A stretch of 64,000 nucleotides of DNA from Nitrincola sp. A-D6 (lineage in GTDB: Bacteria > Pseudomonadota > Gammaproteobacteria > Pseudomonadales > Balneatricaceae). The notes beneath the pieces are model-generated. The model saw only the letters and a program-made list of their open reading frames with translations, did not search any database and was not told the DNA's origin. Shown here one piece after another: positions 7,597-18,671 of the stretch. Made by a program: the position numbers and the translations under genes. Numbering within the stretch: position 1 is the first letter of the stretch; the number at the start of each line of letters is the position of its first letter. The DNA is taken from positions 30,377 to 94,376 of the forward strand of contig NZ_JRLB01000031.1 in assembly GCF_000764495.1 (NCBI RefSeq), in the 5' to 3' direction.

Positions 7597-9666
7597 CTAA
7601 GGTGAAGCGTTAGAAATCGGGGTGGGAAGATCTAGTGCGACTCGAAACCCCCAAGTGTTGCGAGCGGTATCTTCCGGGTGACGGTAACGGCTGGATGAGC
7701 GTGTGAGTCGGGCCAGATCAAACCAGGAACCGCCGCGTATAACCCGATAGCTGCAGTCGCCACCGAGCATCGCTGATCCATCTTCTGGAGCATCGCGGTA
7801 ATTATCACTGTAGCAGTCCTGCACCCATTCATCGACGTTACCGTGCATATCTTTCAAGCCCCAGGCATTAGCGGGCAGCAGTCCAACGGGAGCAGTTTGT
7901 TGCCCATCCCATTGTGTTCCACATTCATCACAGACTGCCATAGCGGGCACAAGTTCATTTCCCCACCACCAGGCTGAGATGGTACCGGCCCGAGCGGCAT
8001 ATTCCCATTCGGCTTCAGTGGGCAGGCGATAGGGTTCACCCGTAACCGCTGCCAGCCAACGGGTGTAGGCTTGTGCATCCTGCCAACTGACATTGATAAC
8101 CGGTCGTTTTTCGCGTCCCCAGCCTTCATCATCAGGCAGAGACCGGTTGGTTGCCAGAGCAAATTGATCATACTCATCAAAGGTGACTTCATGCACACCA
8201 AGCGCAAAAGTGTAATCAAAACTGACGGTGCGTACGGGGCGCTCGTTATCATCACCCATACGATTCAGGTCCCCCATTAGAAAGTCATCCTGTGGTAGTG
8301 CCTGCATGACAGGTGCATGACCATTTTCACCAAAATGATCTCTAAAGCGGGGTCGGCTGTTTTGCGGGTCCAAACTTTGTCGTGAGGTGTCTTGTGCAGC
8401 CGCAGGAGTGACTTCGGCGTCGGATGAGGTTGGTAGCGGTTGTGCCAGATCCTGTAAGCGGGACTCGGTTATCTGTTCGGATATAGCCGGTGGGTCAGCC
8501 TGAATCTGCGCAAGTTCCTGCTGCAGTTGATCGCGCTGCTCAGTCAGCGTGCGAATCCTGTCCTGCTGCTGGGGGTCTGACTTGGGCATTACTAGCAGGC
8601 TGATCAGCAGGCCGAGAATTAAACCGCCAATAAATAGCAGTGGGCCCGTCAGTCGGGGTGAAACTGGTATTTTTTGTAGTAAGCCGGTTAGTGGCTGAAG
8701 GCGTTGCAACCAGCCACTCGGTATAAATTTTCGTAGGGCTGAGAAGAAGCCCTTAATACGGCTGCTCTGCGCGGGGCTGGTGGCTGAACTGGCGAACTGA
8801 GAGTCCAGCGAGGGTGTATCTGCAGTAGTTTCCTCTTCACTGAATAATGCTTTCAATAGCTCAAGAATAGAGGCAGGTCTGCTTTGTTGATCCGGATTTA
8901 GCGCGGCCTGCAGTGCACTCCACTGTTTTGTCGTCAGATTGCTGGGAGCCTTCAGTTCGCGCTGAAAGCGGGACTTCTCATCATCTTCGGGCAAAAAAGC
9001 GGGTTTTCCAGCATAAAGTTGGTAGGCCAGTGCAGCAAAAGCATACACGTCAGAGCGCAGGTTGGTGGGTTGTGGGTCAAAGCCTTCTGGCGCCTGGTAC
9101 TGACGGTATCCTGGCCTGCCGGGCATAAGATCAAAATAATCATCCACGATATGACGCCAGCTGATCATCATCACCCTGACGCCACGTTTGCTGCTGATAA
9201 AGATCAGTTCAGGCGCCAGGCTGGCGTGGCTTTTGTGGATTTCCCGGTGAAAAGAATCCATCGCCTTACCTATCTGAATCAGTAATCCCTGCTTTTGCTT
9301 AGGCTTGAGCTTTGCGGCTTTATCCGTCGCAAACATATCAGCCAGTGTGAGTCCATCCACGGCTTCGAAGGCTATAAAAAACAGCCCATTGAAATTAAAC
9401 AGGCCGTAACAGTCCAGTGCGTTAGGGTGCTTGCATTTACGACAGATAATAATCAGCTTGCGCAAGCGCTCAATAAAGTCAGGCTGACGGGTCAGGAGGT
9501 CGGGGAGAAACAGCAGCGTTACTGTGGGTCGTCCAGAAGAGGCCTGGTCCTCTGCTTGCCAAAGTGTGCCGTAAGCATGTGCACCGATTTCTGTAGTCAG
9601 GCGAAAGCGATGTCGCTCCGGACCGACAAGTAACCCGGTTTCAAGTACAGCACCAGAATCATCCAT
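7597..9666 (-). CDS. Membrane pseudokinase fused to formylglycine-generating-enzyme-like (SUMF1) domain
   Basis: About 689 residues. Residues 1-280 follow the protein kinase fold (TTEIGAHAYGTLWQAED glycine-loop region, QAPEG and SDVYAFAALAYQLYAGKPAF of the C-lobe), but the catalytic residues are missing. The VAIK lysine position reads TVTLLFLP, the HRDLKPxN loop reads HKSHASLAPELIFI, and no DFG is seen. It is therefore a pseudokinase. A single membrane helix (about 345-365, LLFIGGLILGLLISLLV) is followed by a short coiled coil (RDQLQQELAQIQ). The C-terminal SUMF1/FGE fold is about 455-685: FLMGDLNRMGDDNERP, YRLPTEAEWEYAARAG, GNVDEWVQDCY, RVIRGGSW. The usual active-site cysteine after RGGSW is Ser here, so enzymatic FGE activity is doubtful. 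ATG 9666 is set by GAGGTGA upstream. Kinase side cytosolic and FGE side periplasmic is inferred. Confidence 0.85.
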   Translation of the reverse strand: MDDSGAVLETGLLVGPERHRFRLTTEIGAHAYGTLWQAEDQASSGRPTVTLLFLPDLLTRQPDFIERLRKLIIICRKCKHPNALDCYGLFNFNGLFFIAFEAVDGLTLADMFATDKAAKLKPKQKQGLLIQIGKAMDSFHREIHKSHASLAPELIFISSKRGVRVMMISWRHIVDDYFDLMPGRPGYRQYQAPEGFDPQPTNLRSDVYAFAALAYQLYAGKPAFLPEDDEKSRFQRELKAPSNLTTKQWSALQAALNPDQQSRPASILELLKALFSEEETTADTPSLDSQFASSATSPAQSSRIKGFFSALRKFIPSGWLQRLQPLTGLLQKIPVSPRLTGPLLFIGGLILGLLISLLVMPKSDPQQQDRIRTLTEQRDQLQQELAQIQADPPAISEQITESRLQDLAQPLPTSSDAEVTPAAAQDTSRQSLDPQNSRPRFRDHFGENGHAPVMQALPQDDFLMGDLNRMGDDNERPVRTVSFDYTFALGVHEVTFDEYDQFALATNRSLPDDEGWGREKRPVINVSWQDAQAYTRWLAAVTGEPYRLPTEAEWEYAARAGTISAWWWGNELVPAMAVCDECGTQWDGQQTAPVGLLPANAWGLKDMHGNVDEWVQDCYSDNYRDAPEDGSAMLGGDCSYRVIRGGSWFDLARLTRSSSRYRHPEDTARNTWGFRVALDLPTPISNASP

Positions 9667-9700
9667 GTCACTCACCTCAGGCTCCCGTTGTCACAGTTTG

Positions 9701-10573
<873 letters not shown>

Positions 10574-10635
10574 TTAGTTAATTATAGGGGGCCAGGGGAG
10601 TCAAGTCTGCCTGGTTCTGATATTTCATCCATTTA

Positions 10636-11556
10636 CTAGGATACCTGAGCTACCAGCAGTTCTATACAAAACCAGAGGGCTGCACAAATATAGATCAGGC
10701 ACAAGAGTGCACGCAGTCTGAAGCGTTTTATCAGCCTGGCTTCATCCTGCGTGGAAATAAGCAAGGGGTGGCCTGGCTGCCCCGGGTTGGTAAGAACATG
10801 CATATCCGGTAAATTAAGCTGGTGTTGGCGTTGCTGCCGGGCTTCTTCCAGCGCTGCTTCACGTACCGCTTGCCATTCAATGGCTGAAAACTCAGTGGCT
10901 CCGGGGGCGGCAAAATGTGCCAATAATTGCTCATGGTTGCGTTTCCAGTCACGAATAATATCCGCTTGCAGGCTGCTTGTTGTGGCTGTGTTGCGTCCCC
11001 CGCCGACTGTCTGAAACTGCCCCAGCGCATAGACTTGTTCATGCTCCATGATCAACTGTTCTGTATAGCGGTAACGACCCGTGGTGAAGCTGGGTGAACC
11101 CAATGAAGTGGCGTATTTCACTAAGGCCGACGGGTTGGGACTATGGCCATGCCAGATACTCCGTTGAGCTACATCTATTTCAGCCTTGTCAGGATCGATC
11201 AGGCAAACACCGGTACCATCATTGATCTGAAACCAGGCATCAGACATGCCTCGTTCCAGCAGTTTCCAACCCCCCTTACCCTCATCACCCTGACGATCAA
11301 TACGGTAGCGGTACCAAACACAAGGCCGGCCGGATAAAGGCGCGTGCAACAGACCGCCCTCACCACAAACCACATGGCCAATAATTTCCACATAGCCTTG
11401 TGGTGCAGAGCGAATCATGGCAGTCGGTGTGTCGGCAATCAGACGATAACGGCGCAAGTGCCGGAACATAAAAAACACTGCTGCCAGAATGCTCAGCCCA
11501 CAGACGGCAAGCCCCAGTAACTGCTCTTGGCGGTCGATATAGAGGTCCAGAAACAT
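10636..11556 (-). CDS. GIDE-domain membrane protein, LemA partner
   Basis: 306 residues. One membrane helix near the N-terminus (about 14-31) and one near the C-terminus (about 283-300) enclose a large soluble domain. The block PLSGRPCVWYRYRIDRQ and the following WFQINDGTGVCLIDPDKAEID are typical of the GIDE (E3-ubiquitin-ligase-like) fold found in bacterial membrane proteins. No RING finger is present, so ligase activity is not implied. It begins 10 bases after the LemA gene stop, a conserved LemA-GIDE pairing of unknown envelope function. The start has only a weak ribosome site, consistent with translation coupled to lemA. Confidence 0.75.
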   Translation of the reverse strand: MFLDLYIDRQEQLLGLAVCGLSILAAVFFMFRHLRRYRLIADTPTAMIRSAPQGYVEIIGHVVCGEGGLLHAPLSGRPCVWYRYRIDRQGDEGKGGWKLLERGMSDAWFQINDGTGVCLIDPDKAEIDVAQRSIWHGHSPNPSALVKYATSLGSPSFTTGRYRYTEQLIMEHEQVYALGQFQTVGGGRNTATTSSLQADIIRDWKRNHEQLLAHFAAPGATEFSAIEWQAVREAALEEARQQRQHQLNLPDMHVLTNPGQPGHPLLISTQDEARLIKRFRLRALLCLIYICAALWFCIELLVAQVS

Positions 11557-11565
11557 CGGTGTAGC

Positions 11566-12138
11566 TTAGCTAAACAGCTTTTTCATGTCCGCATCTTTCA
11601 AATCAGCTTCATCAAATTCCAGCAGTGTCGCTGGTAGAAAACGCAAGCGCCTGGCAATGATAATGTCGGGAAACTGTTCAATACGGATATTCAGGTGATT
11701 TACACAATCGTTATAGTATTCACGACGATCGGCGATGCCGGATTCAAGGGAGGTAATGCGGTTGTGCAGGTGCTGGAATGACTCACTGGCACGCAATTCC
11801 GGATAGGCTTCAGCGACCGCAAACAGATTGCCCAGTCCAATACGCATCTGCGTCTCAGCCTGGCCTAATGCCCCCACATTGCCAGCCTCACGGGCACTGG
11901 CAACAGCTGAGCGGGCTTGCATCACTTTTTCCAGCGTATCCTGCTCGTAGGTCATGTGCTGCTTACAGGTTTCTACCAGTTTGGGTAGTTCGTCATGACG
12001 TTGTTTCAACAGCACGTCAATGTTTGACCAGGCACGGCTGACATTATGCTTAAGACGCACCAGATTGTTGTACAGAAAAATGCTGTAAAAAATTGCCAGC
12101 GCCAACAGTACTAATACGATCAGCCAGAAAGGGTCCAT
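11566..12138 (-). CDS. lemA: LemA family protein
   Basis: 190 residues. An N-terminal membrane helix (about 3-22) is followed by a helical LemA domain: YNNLVRLKHNVSRAWSNIDVLLKQRHDELPKLVE at the front, then QAETQMRIGLGNLFAVAEAYPELRASESF and YYNDCVNHLNIRIEQFPD, all hallmark segments. Length is normal. LemA proteins are inner-membrane proteins with most of the chain on one side; their biochemical role is not known. It forms a two-gene unit with the GIDE gene. GGGAG lies just upstream of the ATG. Confidence 0.93.
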   Translation of the reverse strand: MDPFWLIVLVLLALAIFYSIFLYNNLVRLKHNVSRAWSNIDVLLKQRHDELPKLVETCKQHMTYEQDTLEKVMQARSAVASAREAGNVGALGQAETQMRIGLGNLFAVAEAYPELRASESFQHLHNRITSLESGIADRREYYNDCVNHLNIRIEQFPDIIIARRLRFLPATLLEFDEADLKDADMKKLFS

Positions 12139-12211
12139 AGCGTAACTCCCTGAGTAAGTGAAGTTCTACTATAACTGAATCCACGAAGCTGAAAAATACG
12201 CGTGACACATG

Positions 12212-12412
12212 TCAGAGATCAAAGAAGTAGACAACCAGGTTTTTAATCAGAAAGACGCCCAGGCCCATGCCCAGGGCAAGAAACAGGATAAACGTACCGA
12301 ACTTGCCGGCTTTAGACTGTTTAGCCAGGTCATAAATAATAAAAAAGATAAACGCACCAAAGGCAGCTAAACCCACGTTAAGTATAATGATTTCTACTTC
12401 TGCGAGCCGCAT
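12212..12412 (-). CDS. DUF2788 family small membrane protein
   Basis: 66 residues with two membrane helices (about 9-27 and 40-60) separated by the basic loop LAKQSKAGKFGTF. This layout and the loop sequence fit DUF2788, a gammaproteobacterial family of unknown function. GAGGAAT stands at good distance before the ATG. It reads toward lemA with a gap of about 70 bases and is divergent from the SulP gene. Confidence 0.8.
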   Translation of the reverse strand: MRLAEVEIIILNVGLAAFGAFIFFIIYDLAKQSKAGKFGTFILFLALGMGLGVFLIKNLVVYFFDL

Positions 12413-12443
12413 AGATATTCCTCTGGATTGTTCAAGTGTGTGT

Positions 12444-12467
12444 AGTGTACAAATTAGTGTACAAATT
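12444..12467. repeat. Perfect tandem 12-bp direct repeat in divergent promoter region
   Basis: AGTGTACAAATT occurs twice back to back. Each copy contains the palindrome TGTACA, so two TGTACA sites lie exactly 12 bp apart. The position between the divergent DUF2788 and SulP genes (12413-12647) suits a regulator-binding region. No promoter is assigned with certainty in the rest of this gap. Confidence 0.6.
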
Positions 12468-12647
12468 CAATTTGCTGATTGGATACTGCCCGGTGGTTGA
12501 AGTTCAACCTGATGACTAAAAATAGCCGCACAACATAACACCAAGGTTTAACAAGGGGTAGATTGTACAGATTAGAACTGAGCGTTATAGTGTTTGCTTA
12601 TAAAAAACTCGAACAATTAATAATATTTAGTTATAGATAAGGTAAGT

Positions 12648-14368
12648 ATGTCTTCATCACGTGCTCGATTACATTCGCTGGGTATTGCCAGTGCTCTGCG
12701 AGAAACTTTTCGTGAAGGGTATTCACGCCGTGATTTTTCCGCTGATCTGATTGCGGGTGTTACCGTCGGTATTATTGCCATTCCATTGGCTATGGCACTG
12801 GCAATTGCCAGTGGTGTTAAGCCGGAATATGGCCTTTATACTGCCATCATAGCAGGGTTTCTGATCGCACTAAGTGGTGGTTCACGCTACAGTATTTCCG
12901 GCCCGACGGCGGCTTTTGTGGTGATTCTCTATCCTGTGACCCAAGCCTTTGGGCTGGGTGGTCTTCTGGTTGCCACTCTTATGGCCGGTGCGATTCTGGT
13001 GGCTTTGGCTGTTGCCCGCCTGGGACGTTTGATCGAGTATATTCCTGAATCGGTTACTCTGGGCTTTACGTCCGGGATTGCGATTGTAATAGCTGTATTA
13101 CAGATGCGGGATTTTTTTGGCTTACAACTCAGTGTGGTGCCGGAAAGTTTTGTTGAACGTATCCTGCTGCTGTTTTCGGCACTGCCTGGTTTGAATCTGG
13201 CCAATACCAGTGTGGCATTGTTCACACTGCTGGTATTGATTTTCTGGCCTCGCCTTAAGCTGCCAGTGCCTGGACATCTGCCAGCACTGCTTGGCGGCAC
13301 CTTTCTGGCCTGGCTATTTATTCAAACGGGTATGGATGTCGATACCATTGGCAGTCGCTTTAGCTATGAGCTGCCAGATGGCACCACAGGGCAGGGAATA
13401 CCGCCGTTTTTACCCGCATTTGAATGGCCGTGGATGCGTCCCGGAGCGGATGGCGAGCCGTTGAACTGGTCCTGGTCAGTAATCAGAGAGTTACTGCCAG
13501 CCGCTTTTTCAATTGCCATGCTGGGTGCAATTGAATCCCTGCTTTGTGCTGTTGTACTGGATGGTATGAGCGGTCAGCGTCATCATGCTAATGGAGAATT
13601 GCTTGGTCAGGGTATGGGTAACCTGGTAGCGCCTTTTTTTGGTGGTATCACTGCAACGGCAGCGATTGCCCGTTCAGCCACGAATTATAAAGCCGGTGCC
13701 AAATCACCCATCTCGGCGATGATACATGCACTGGTTGTGCTGGCCGGATTGTTGATTCTGGCTCCCTGGCTGTCCTGGTTGCCGATGGCCAGCATGGCGG
13801 CACTGCTGGTTATTGTGGCCTGGAATATGAGTGAAGCGCACAAGGTCATAGCGCTTATTAAGCGTGCTCCGGTCGGTGATATCCTGGTGTTGATGACCTG
13901 TATGTCATTAACGGTATTGTTTGATATGGTGCTGGCGATTTCCGTGGGTATTGTTATGGCTTCTATCCTGTTTATGCGTGATCTGGCGGGTATGACGCGC
14001 TTTCAGGATATTTCGATGCAACGCAAGCATGTACCGCAGAACCTGCCGGAAGGCTGGACGGTGCTGAAGTTATCCGGGCCGTTGTTTTTTGCTGCTGCAG
14101 AACGGGTATTTGATGAACTGGCTGAAAGTGTGGAAGGGAACCAGGGTGTTGTACTCTATATGGATGGTGTGCCCTTGCTGGATGCAGGTGGTATTAACGG
14201 CTTTGATCGCTTCAGCAATTTTTGTGAGCAGCAGGGGATTCGTCTGATCATTGCAGATCTGCAGTTCCAGCACTGCGCGCCATGGCGCGAGCCGGGATGA
14301 AGCCGACTGAAAATCTCAGCTTCACCGCTACTCTGGAAGAAGCCCTGGAACGACTGAGCGCCGCTTAG
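12648..14368 (+). CDS. SulP family anion transporter with STAS domain (frameshifted near the end)
   Basis: About 573 residues. SLC26/SulP inner-membrane transporter: SADLIAGVTVGIIAIPLAMALAIASG near the N-terminus is the SulP signature, followed by about 12 hydrophobic helices (to about residue 450) and a C-terminal cytosolic STAS domain (about 465-573). Substrate could be sulfate, bicarbonate or another anion and cannot be fixed. The frame breaks at about 14272: cagcactgcgc should read cagccactgcgc, which restores FQPLRAMARAGMKPTENLSF and leads to the natural stop TAG at 14366-14368, where the gene overlaps the convergent GGDEF/EAL gene by four bases. As written, the frame stops at 14300. AAGG precedes the ATG at good distance. 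Confidence 0.88.
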
Positions 14369-17300
14369 CTCAGGCGAATGGGCTGGTAGTCTGCCATCCA
14401 TGCCACCAGGGCTTCGGCTGGCATGGGCTTGGCAAAATAATAACCCTGCAGAAACTCACATCCCAGGCTGAAAAGTACATTGCGCTGTTCAGCCGTTTCG
14501 ACGCCTTCAGCGATCAGTCGCAGCTTAAGGCTTCGGGCCATGGAAATAATGGCTTCCACCAACAGGGCATCTTCGTTATCCAGTGTCAGGTCGCGTACAA
14601 ATTCCCGATCAATTTTCAGTGTGTCTATGGGGAAGCGCTTCAGGTAGCTCAGTGCTGAATAGCCGGTACCAAAATCATCAATCGCCAGGTGCACGCCCAG
14701 ATCACAGAAGGATTGTAGCCAGGCAATGGTTTCCTCACTGTTTTCCAGTAACATGCCTTCGGTGATTTCCAGCACCAGCTGTGCGGCTTCAAGCCTGGAC
14801 TCTTGCAGAATACGGTGAAGTAACGGGGCATCCATACCCAGATTGCGTTGACGCCCGGAGATATTCACCGACAGGTAGAGCTTCAGTCCCTGTTGTTGCC
14901 ATAGACTGATCTGTTGACAGGCTGTTTCCAGTACCCACTGACCGATCGGGCCTATCAAGCCGGTATCTTCTGCAAGTGGAATAAATTGATCTGGTGAAAT
15001 CATCCCCAGAGTTGGATGGTGCCAGCGCAGCAAAGCCTCTACACCAGTGACACGCCCTGACTGCGCCCGAACCAGTGGCTGGTAATGAACTTCCAGTTGG
15101 CCATGCTCCAGGGCCTGGCGCAGATTCTGCTCCATCTCCATCAGTGTGTTGGCATGTTCCTGAAGGCTGCTGGTGAAAAACTGGAAACGGTTACGGCCGG
15201 TTTGCTTGGCGCGGTACATGGCCAGATCAGCATTACGCAGCAGGGTATCGGGATCGTCTGATTCCCCTGGATACATGGCCAGTCCAATACTGGCACCGAT
15301 GATAATGTCACGGCCTGCCAGAGTGAAAGGGTCAGATAGCTTGCGAATGATCTTCTCAGCTACCAAGGCTGCATCCCGATCAGACTGTATGTTGTGCAGC
15401 AGGATGACAAACTCATCACCGCCAAAGCGGGCTACTGTGTCACTTTCGCGCACACACTGTGTCAGGCGTTTGGAAACTTCCATCAACAGCTCATCACCGT
15501 GCTCATGGCCTAGCGTGTCGTTCACGTATTTGAAACGATCCAGATCGATAAACAGGACGGATATCATTTGTTGATCCCGCTCTGCAGTAATAATGGCCAC
15601 TTCCAGTCGGTCCAGCAGCAAGCTACGATTGGGTAGCTGTGTCAGTGCATCATAGTACGCCTGATGACGAATATTCGCTTCGGCCTCCTTACGGCTGGTA
15701 ATGTCGGAGAACACGGAAACAAATTCAGTAATCTGACCCTCGTCATCATGCAGTGCTGAAATCGATAGCCATTCCGGGTAGACACTACCATCCTTACGCC
15801 GGTTCCAGATTTCACCTGACCAGCATCCTTCAGTATTAAGGCTTTCCCACATGGCATTATAAAAGAAACGATCATGTCGGCCAGAGCTGAGTATGCTGGG
15901 ATTTTGCCCTTTAACTTCTGCAGCGCTATAGCCGGTAATACGTTCAAAGGCCGCATTGACCACTTTTATCGTGCCCTGATGATCGGCCACCATAATCGCC
16001 TCATTACTGGTTTCGAATACGGCTGCGACCATGCGCAGCTGCTCTTCGGCTCTGAGGCGCTCGGTAATATCTTCCTTAACTGCAATAAAATGACTAATTT
16101 CACCTGTATCAGTTCGCAAAGGGGAAATGGATGTGGAATCCCAGAAAAGCGTTCCATCCTTTTTGCGATTGAGTAGTTGGCCTGACCAGATGTTGCCTTC
16201 ACGCAGCTGTTGCCACATATCGGTAAAAATATCAGCGGATATCTCACCGGATTTAAGAATATTATTATTTTGCCCCAGTAGCTCCTCCGAAGAATAGCCA
16301 GTCATTTCGGAGAGCTTCGGGTTGATGTATTCAATTATACCTGGGTGTCAGTGATCATGACGGCACTGGGGCTTTGCTCCAGTGCACGCCCGAGCTGTCG
16401 AAGCTTCAGATGCGTTTGCTGGGTTTCGGTAATGTTGGTACGTACACTGGCAATCCCGCCTTCGGCTGTGGGGTTGTTGCTAGCCTGATACCAGCTGCCA
16501 TCCTGGGTATGCTCCAGGTAGTTCTGGGTGCTATCCAGAGGCACAGCAATCGGTGAAGACGTAGTCACCCCCTGAGACTTATTCATGCTTTGCAGGGTTG
16601 ACCAGTCAGTGGCATTAGTCTGCTTCAGCCAGGGATAGAACTCGATCCAGCGTTTGTTATACAGCACCAGCTTGCCATGTTTGTCGAACAGTGCAAAGGC
16701 TTCAGATAAGCTGTTTACTGCATCCTGCAGGCGTGTGCGGGCCTGTTCCGAGCGGTGGTTGAGTTGTTGTAAGCTTCTGAACATACTGCCAAGCAGTATC
16801 ATCAACAGGCAGGTTAGTAGCAATAGCGCCAAGGTAAAGGCCTCGGCATGGCGTGAGCTCTGGTTGTAATGATCCTGGTAACTTTTTTCCAGAGCACGTA
16901 ACTGGCGGCTGGTATCCACAGCATTAAATTCATTTCGGTACTGGTGCAGACTCTTCAAATGACGCAGGTTGCTGCTTGCCTGGCTGGCAAAGGATAACAG
17001 TGACGGATGCGCATCAGCCTTGATCTGACTGAGAGGCTCGATGGCCTGGGTTAGCTCAGTGAGTCTATTCTGCTCCGGAAACAGGTGGTAGCGAAACAGC
17101 TGACTCATCAGTCTGGCAGCAGCATCCCGCTGAGGGTGATTCTGTTCGCGTAGCTCTTGAACCAGTGTTGGCATATAAAGTAAGGCGTTTCGTATCAGCG
17201 CGGCATAGTGTTTTATCTCTTCGGTCAGTGCATATTTATGCTGCTGATCCTGATAATAACTTTCCAACAGTTTTATGGATTGTGGATTGAGCCCCTGATT

Positions 17301-17570
17301 GAACGAGCTATCGGTGTTGAACATGCGGCTCATCAGTTGATCATGCTGACGCCGATAGTTTACCTGCGTATCATATTGATGCTGCACACCTGTAGCGATT
17401 AGCAGGGTTTGCTCATCCAGGGCGGCATCCAGTTCGCGTAACTGCAGGAACTGATCAAGTCGCTGAGTATGATCAACACTGTTGATCGCGCGTGTCTGAA
17501 AAAACAACAAGATAAGAATAGCGACCGTTAGTGCCAGTAGTAGCAGAAATGGACGGGATAAGGACTGCAT
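14365..17570 (-). CDS. Membrane PAS-GGDEF-EAL c-di-GMP protein coupled to cytochrome c peroxidase (frameshifted)
   Basis: About 1068 residues. Two membrane helices (about 8-26 and 245-268) enclose an all-helical periplasmic region that resembles DAHL-type ligand sensors. Three PAS-like segments follow (about 285-385, 395-510, 520-640), then GGDEF (about 645-805, FGGDEF intact, so a cyclase may be active) and EAL (about 820-1060, EALLRW, LEITEGML, AIDDFGTGYS, AEGVETAEQ, all intact, so a phosphodiesterase may be active). The frame breaks at about 16317: CAGGTATAATTG should be CAGGGTATAATTG, giving TQGIIEYINPKLSEMTG. The start codon overlaps the stop of the upstream cytochrome c peroxidase gene (TAATG), so the two are translationally coupled. 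The net direction of c-di-GMP turnover is not predictable from sequence. Confidence 0.88.
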
Positions 17571-18550
17571 TAGTGTTTCACCCGATCAAGCCGAGGGTGT
17601 TCACCGGTGAGTGATTGAATAAAAGCCGCAATCTCGGTGATATCCTCTTGAGTCATTTCACGTCCAAGCTGAAAGCGGGCCATGGTGGCAATAGCGTCTT
17701 CCAGAGTATCTGCACTGGCGTCGTGAAAGAAGAAGCTGTTCAGTGATGCAGTACGTAATCCGGGTACCTTGAATACATAACGGTGCTGGTCTTGGCCAGT
17801 TACATTGAACCGCCCTAAATCGGCCTGAGAAATAGCCTCGCCCTTGAGAGCAAAATAGTTTTCCAGGGACCCCATGCGGGCAAACATATTACCTCCGACG
17901 TTGGCACCTTGGTGACAACTGATACAGCCATAGTCACGAAACTTTTGATAGCCCCGCTGCTGTTGCGCCGTGATGGCGGTTTCATCACCTTGAAGCCAGC
18001 GGTCAAAGGGTGCATCAGTGAGTACCAGTGTACGCTGAAAACTGGCCAGTGCACTGCGTATATTGGTTGGGGTTATACCATCAGGGAAGAGTGCATTAAA
18101 TTGCTGCTGCATGTCCGAATCCAGCATTAGCTTGGCAACCACTTCGTCCCAATTGCTGGCCATTTCTACCGGGTCATGCACCGGGCCATCTACCTGCTCT
18201 TCCAGATCGCGGGCCCTGCCATCCCAGAACTGTACGTGGTTAAGCTGACTGTTATATACGCTGGGTGAGCGAATGTGCCCCAGCTTACCGCCAACGCCCA
18301 CGGAAAACGGACGTCGGTCAGCGCCGTTATGTGCCAAGTCATGACAGCTGGCGCAACTGATGGTGTTATCAGCGGATAAGCGCACATCATGAAACAGCTG
18401 GTCGCCCAGCTGTACTTTGCCAGTATGCTCATTAGGGGCTTCGGGCACTGGTAGTATGGCATTGTTTGCAAAAAGCACAGTACTGAACACGAGGCTAACA
18501 CATAAGGTTGCCAACTGACGTAAATGTAAGGGCATAGCCTGTAGGATCAA
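17570..18550 (-). CDS. Di-haem cytochrome c peroxidase (MauG/CcpA family)
   Basis: About 326 residues. A secretion signal (hydrophobic LATLCVSLVFSTVLFANN) precedes two haem c sites: CASCH in the N-terminal half and CISCH in the C-terminal half, as in bacterial di-haem peroxidases that reduce hydrogen peroxide in the periplasm with electrons from cytochrome c or azurin. FWDGRARDLEEQ, RRPFSVGV and FKVPGLRTASLNSFFFHDA are family blocks. AGGAG at 18557-18561 lies 6 bases before TTG 18550, which is therefore preferred; the ATG at 18535 is too far and the GTG at 18565 overlaps the site. Coupling to the downstream GGDEF/EAL gene suggests peroxide or redox-linked c-di-GMP control. An azurin gene, a possible donor, lies at 57.4 kb. 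Confidence 0.9.
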   Translation of the reverse strand: MILQAMPLHLRQLATLCVSLVFSTVLFANNAILPVPEAPNEHTGKVQLGDQLFHDVRLSADNTISCASCHDLAHNGADRRPFSVGVGGKLGHIRSPSVYNSQLNHVQFWDGRARDLEEQVDGPVHDPVEMASNWDEVVAKLMLDSDMQQQFNALFPDGITPTNIRSALASFQRTLVLTDAPFDRWLQGDETAITAQQQRGYQKFRDYGCISCHQGANVGGNMFARMGSLENYFALKGEAISQADLGRFNVTGQDQHRYVFKVPGLRTASLNSFFFHDASADTLEDAIATMARFQLGREMTQEDITEIAAFIQSLTGEHPRLDRVKH

Positions 18551-18671
18551 ACGTATCTCCTGCACCTGGTGTGCAATACATGGGGCTGAAACTTAATGAT
18601 CCTTCTTGTGTAGGCAGAATTCAACACACCTTTGGTCGCTTGATTGCGCTGTATCAATAAAACGTTGGCTT

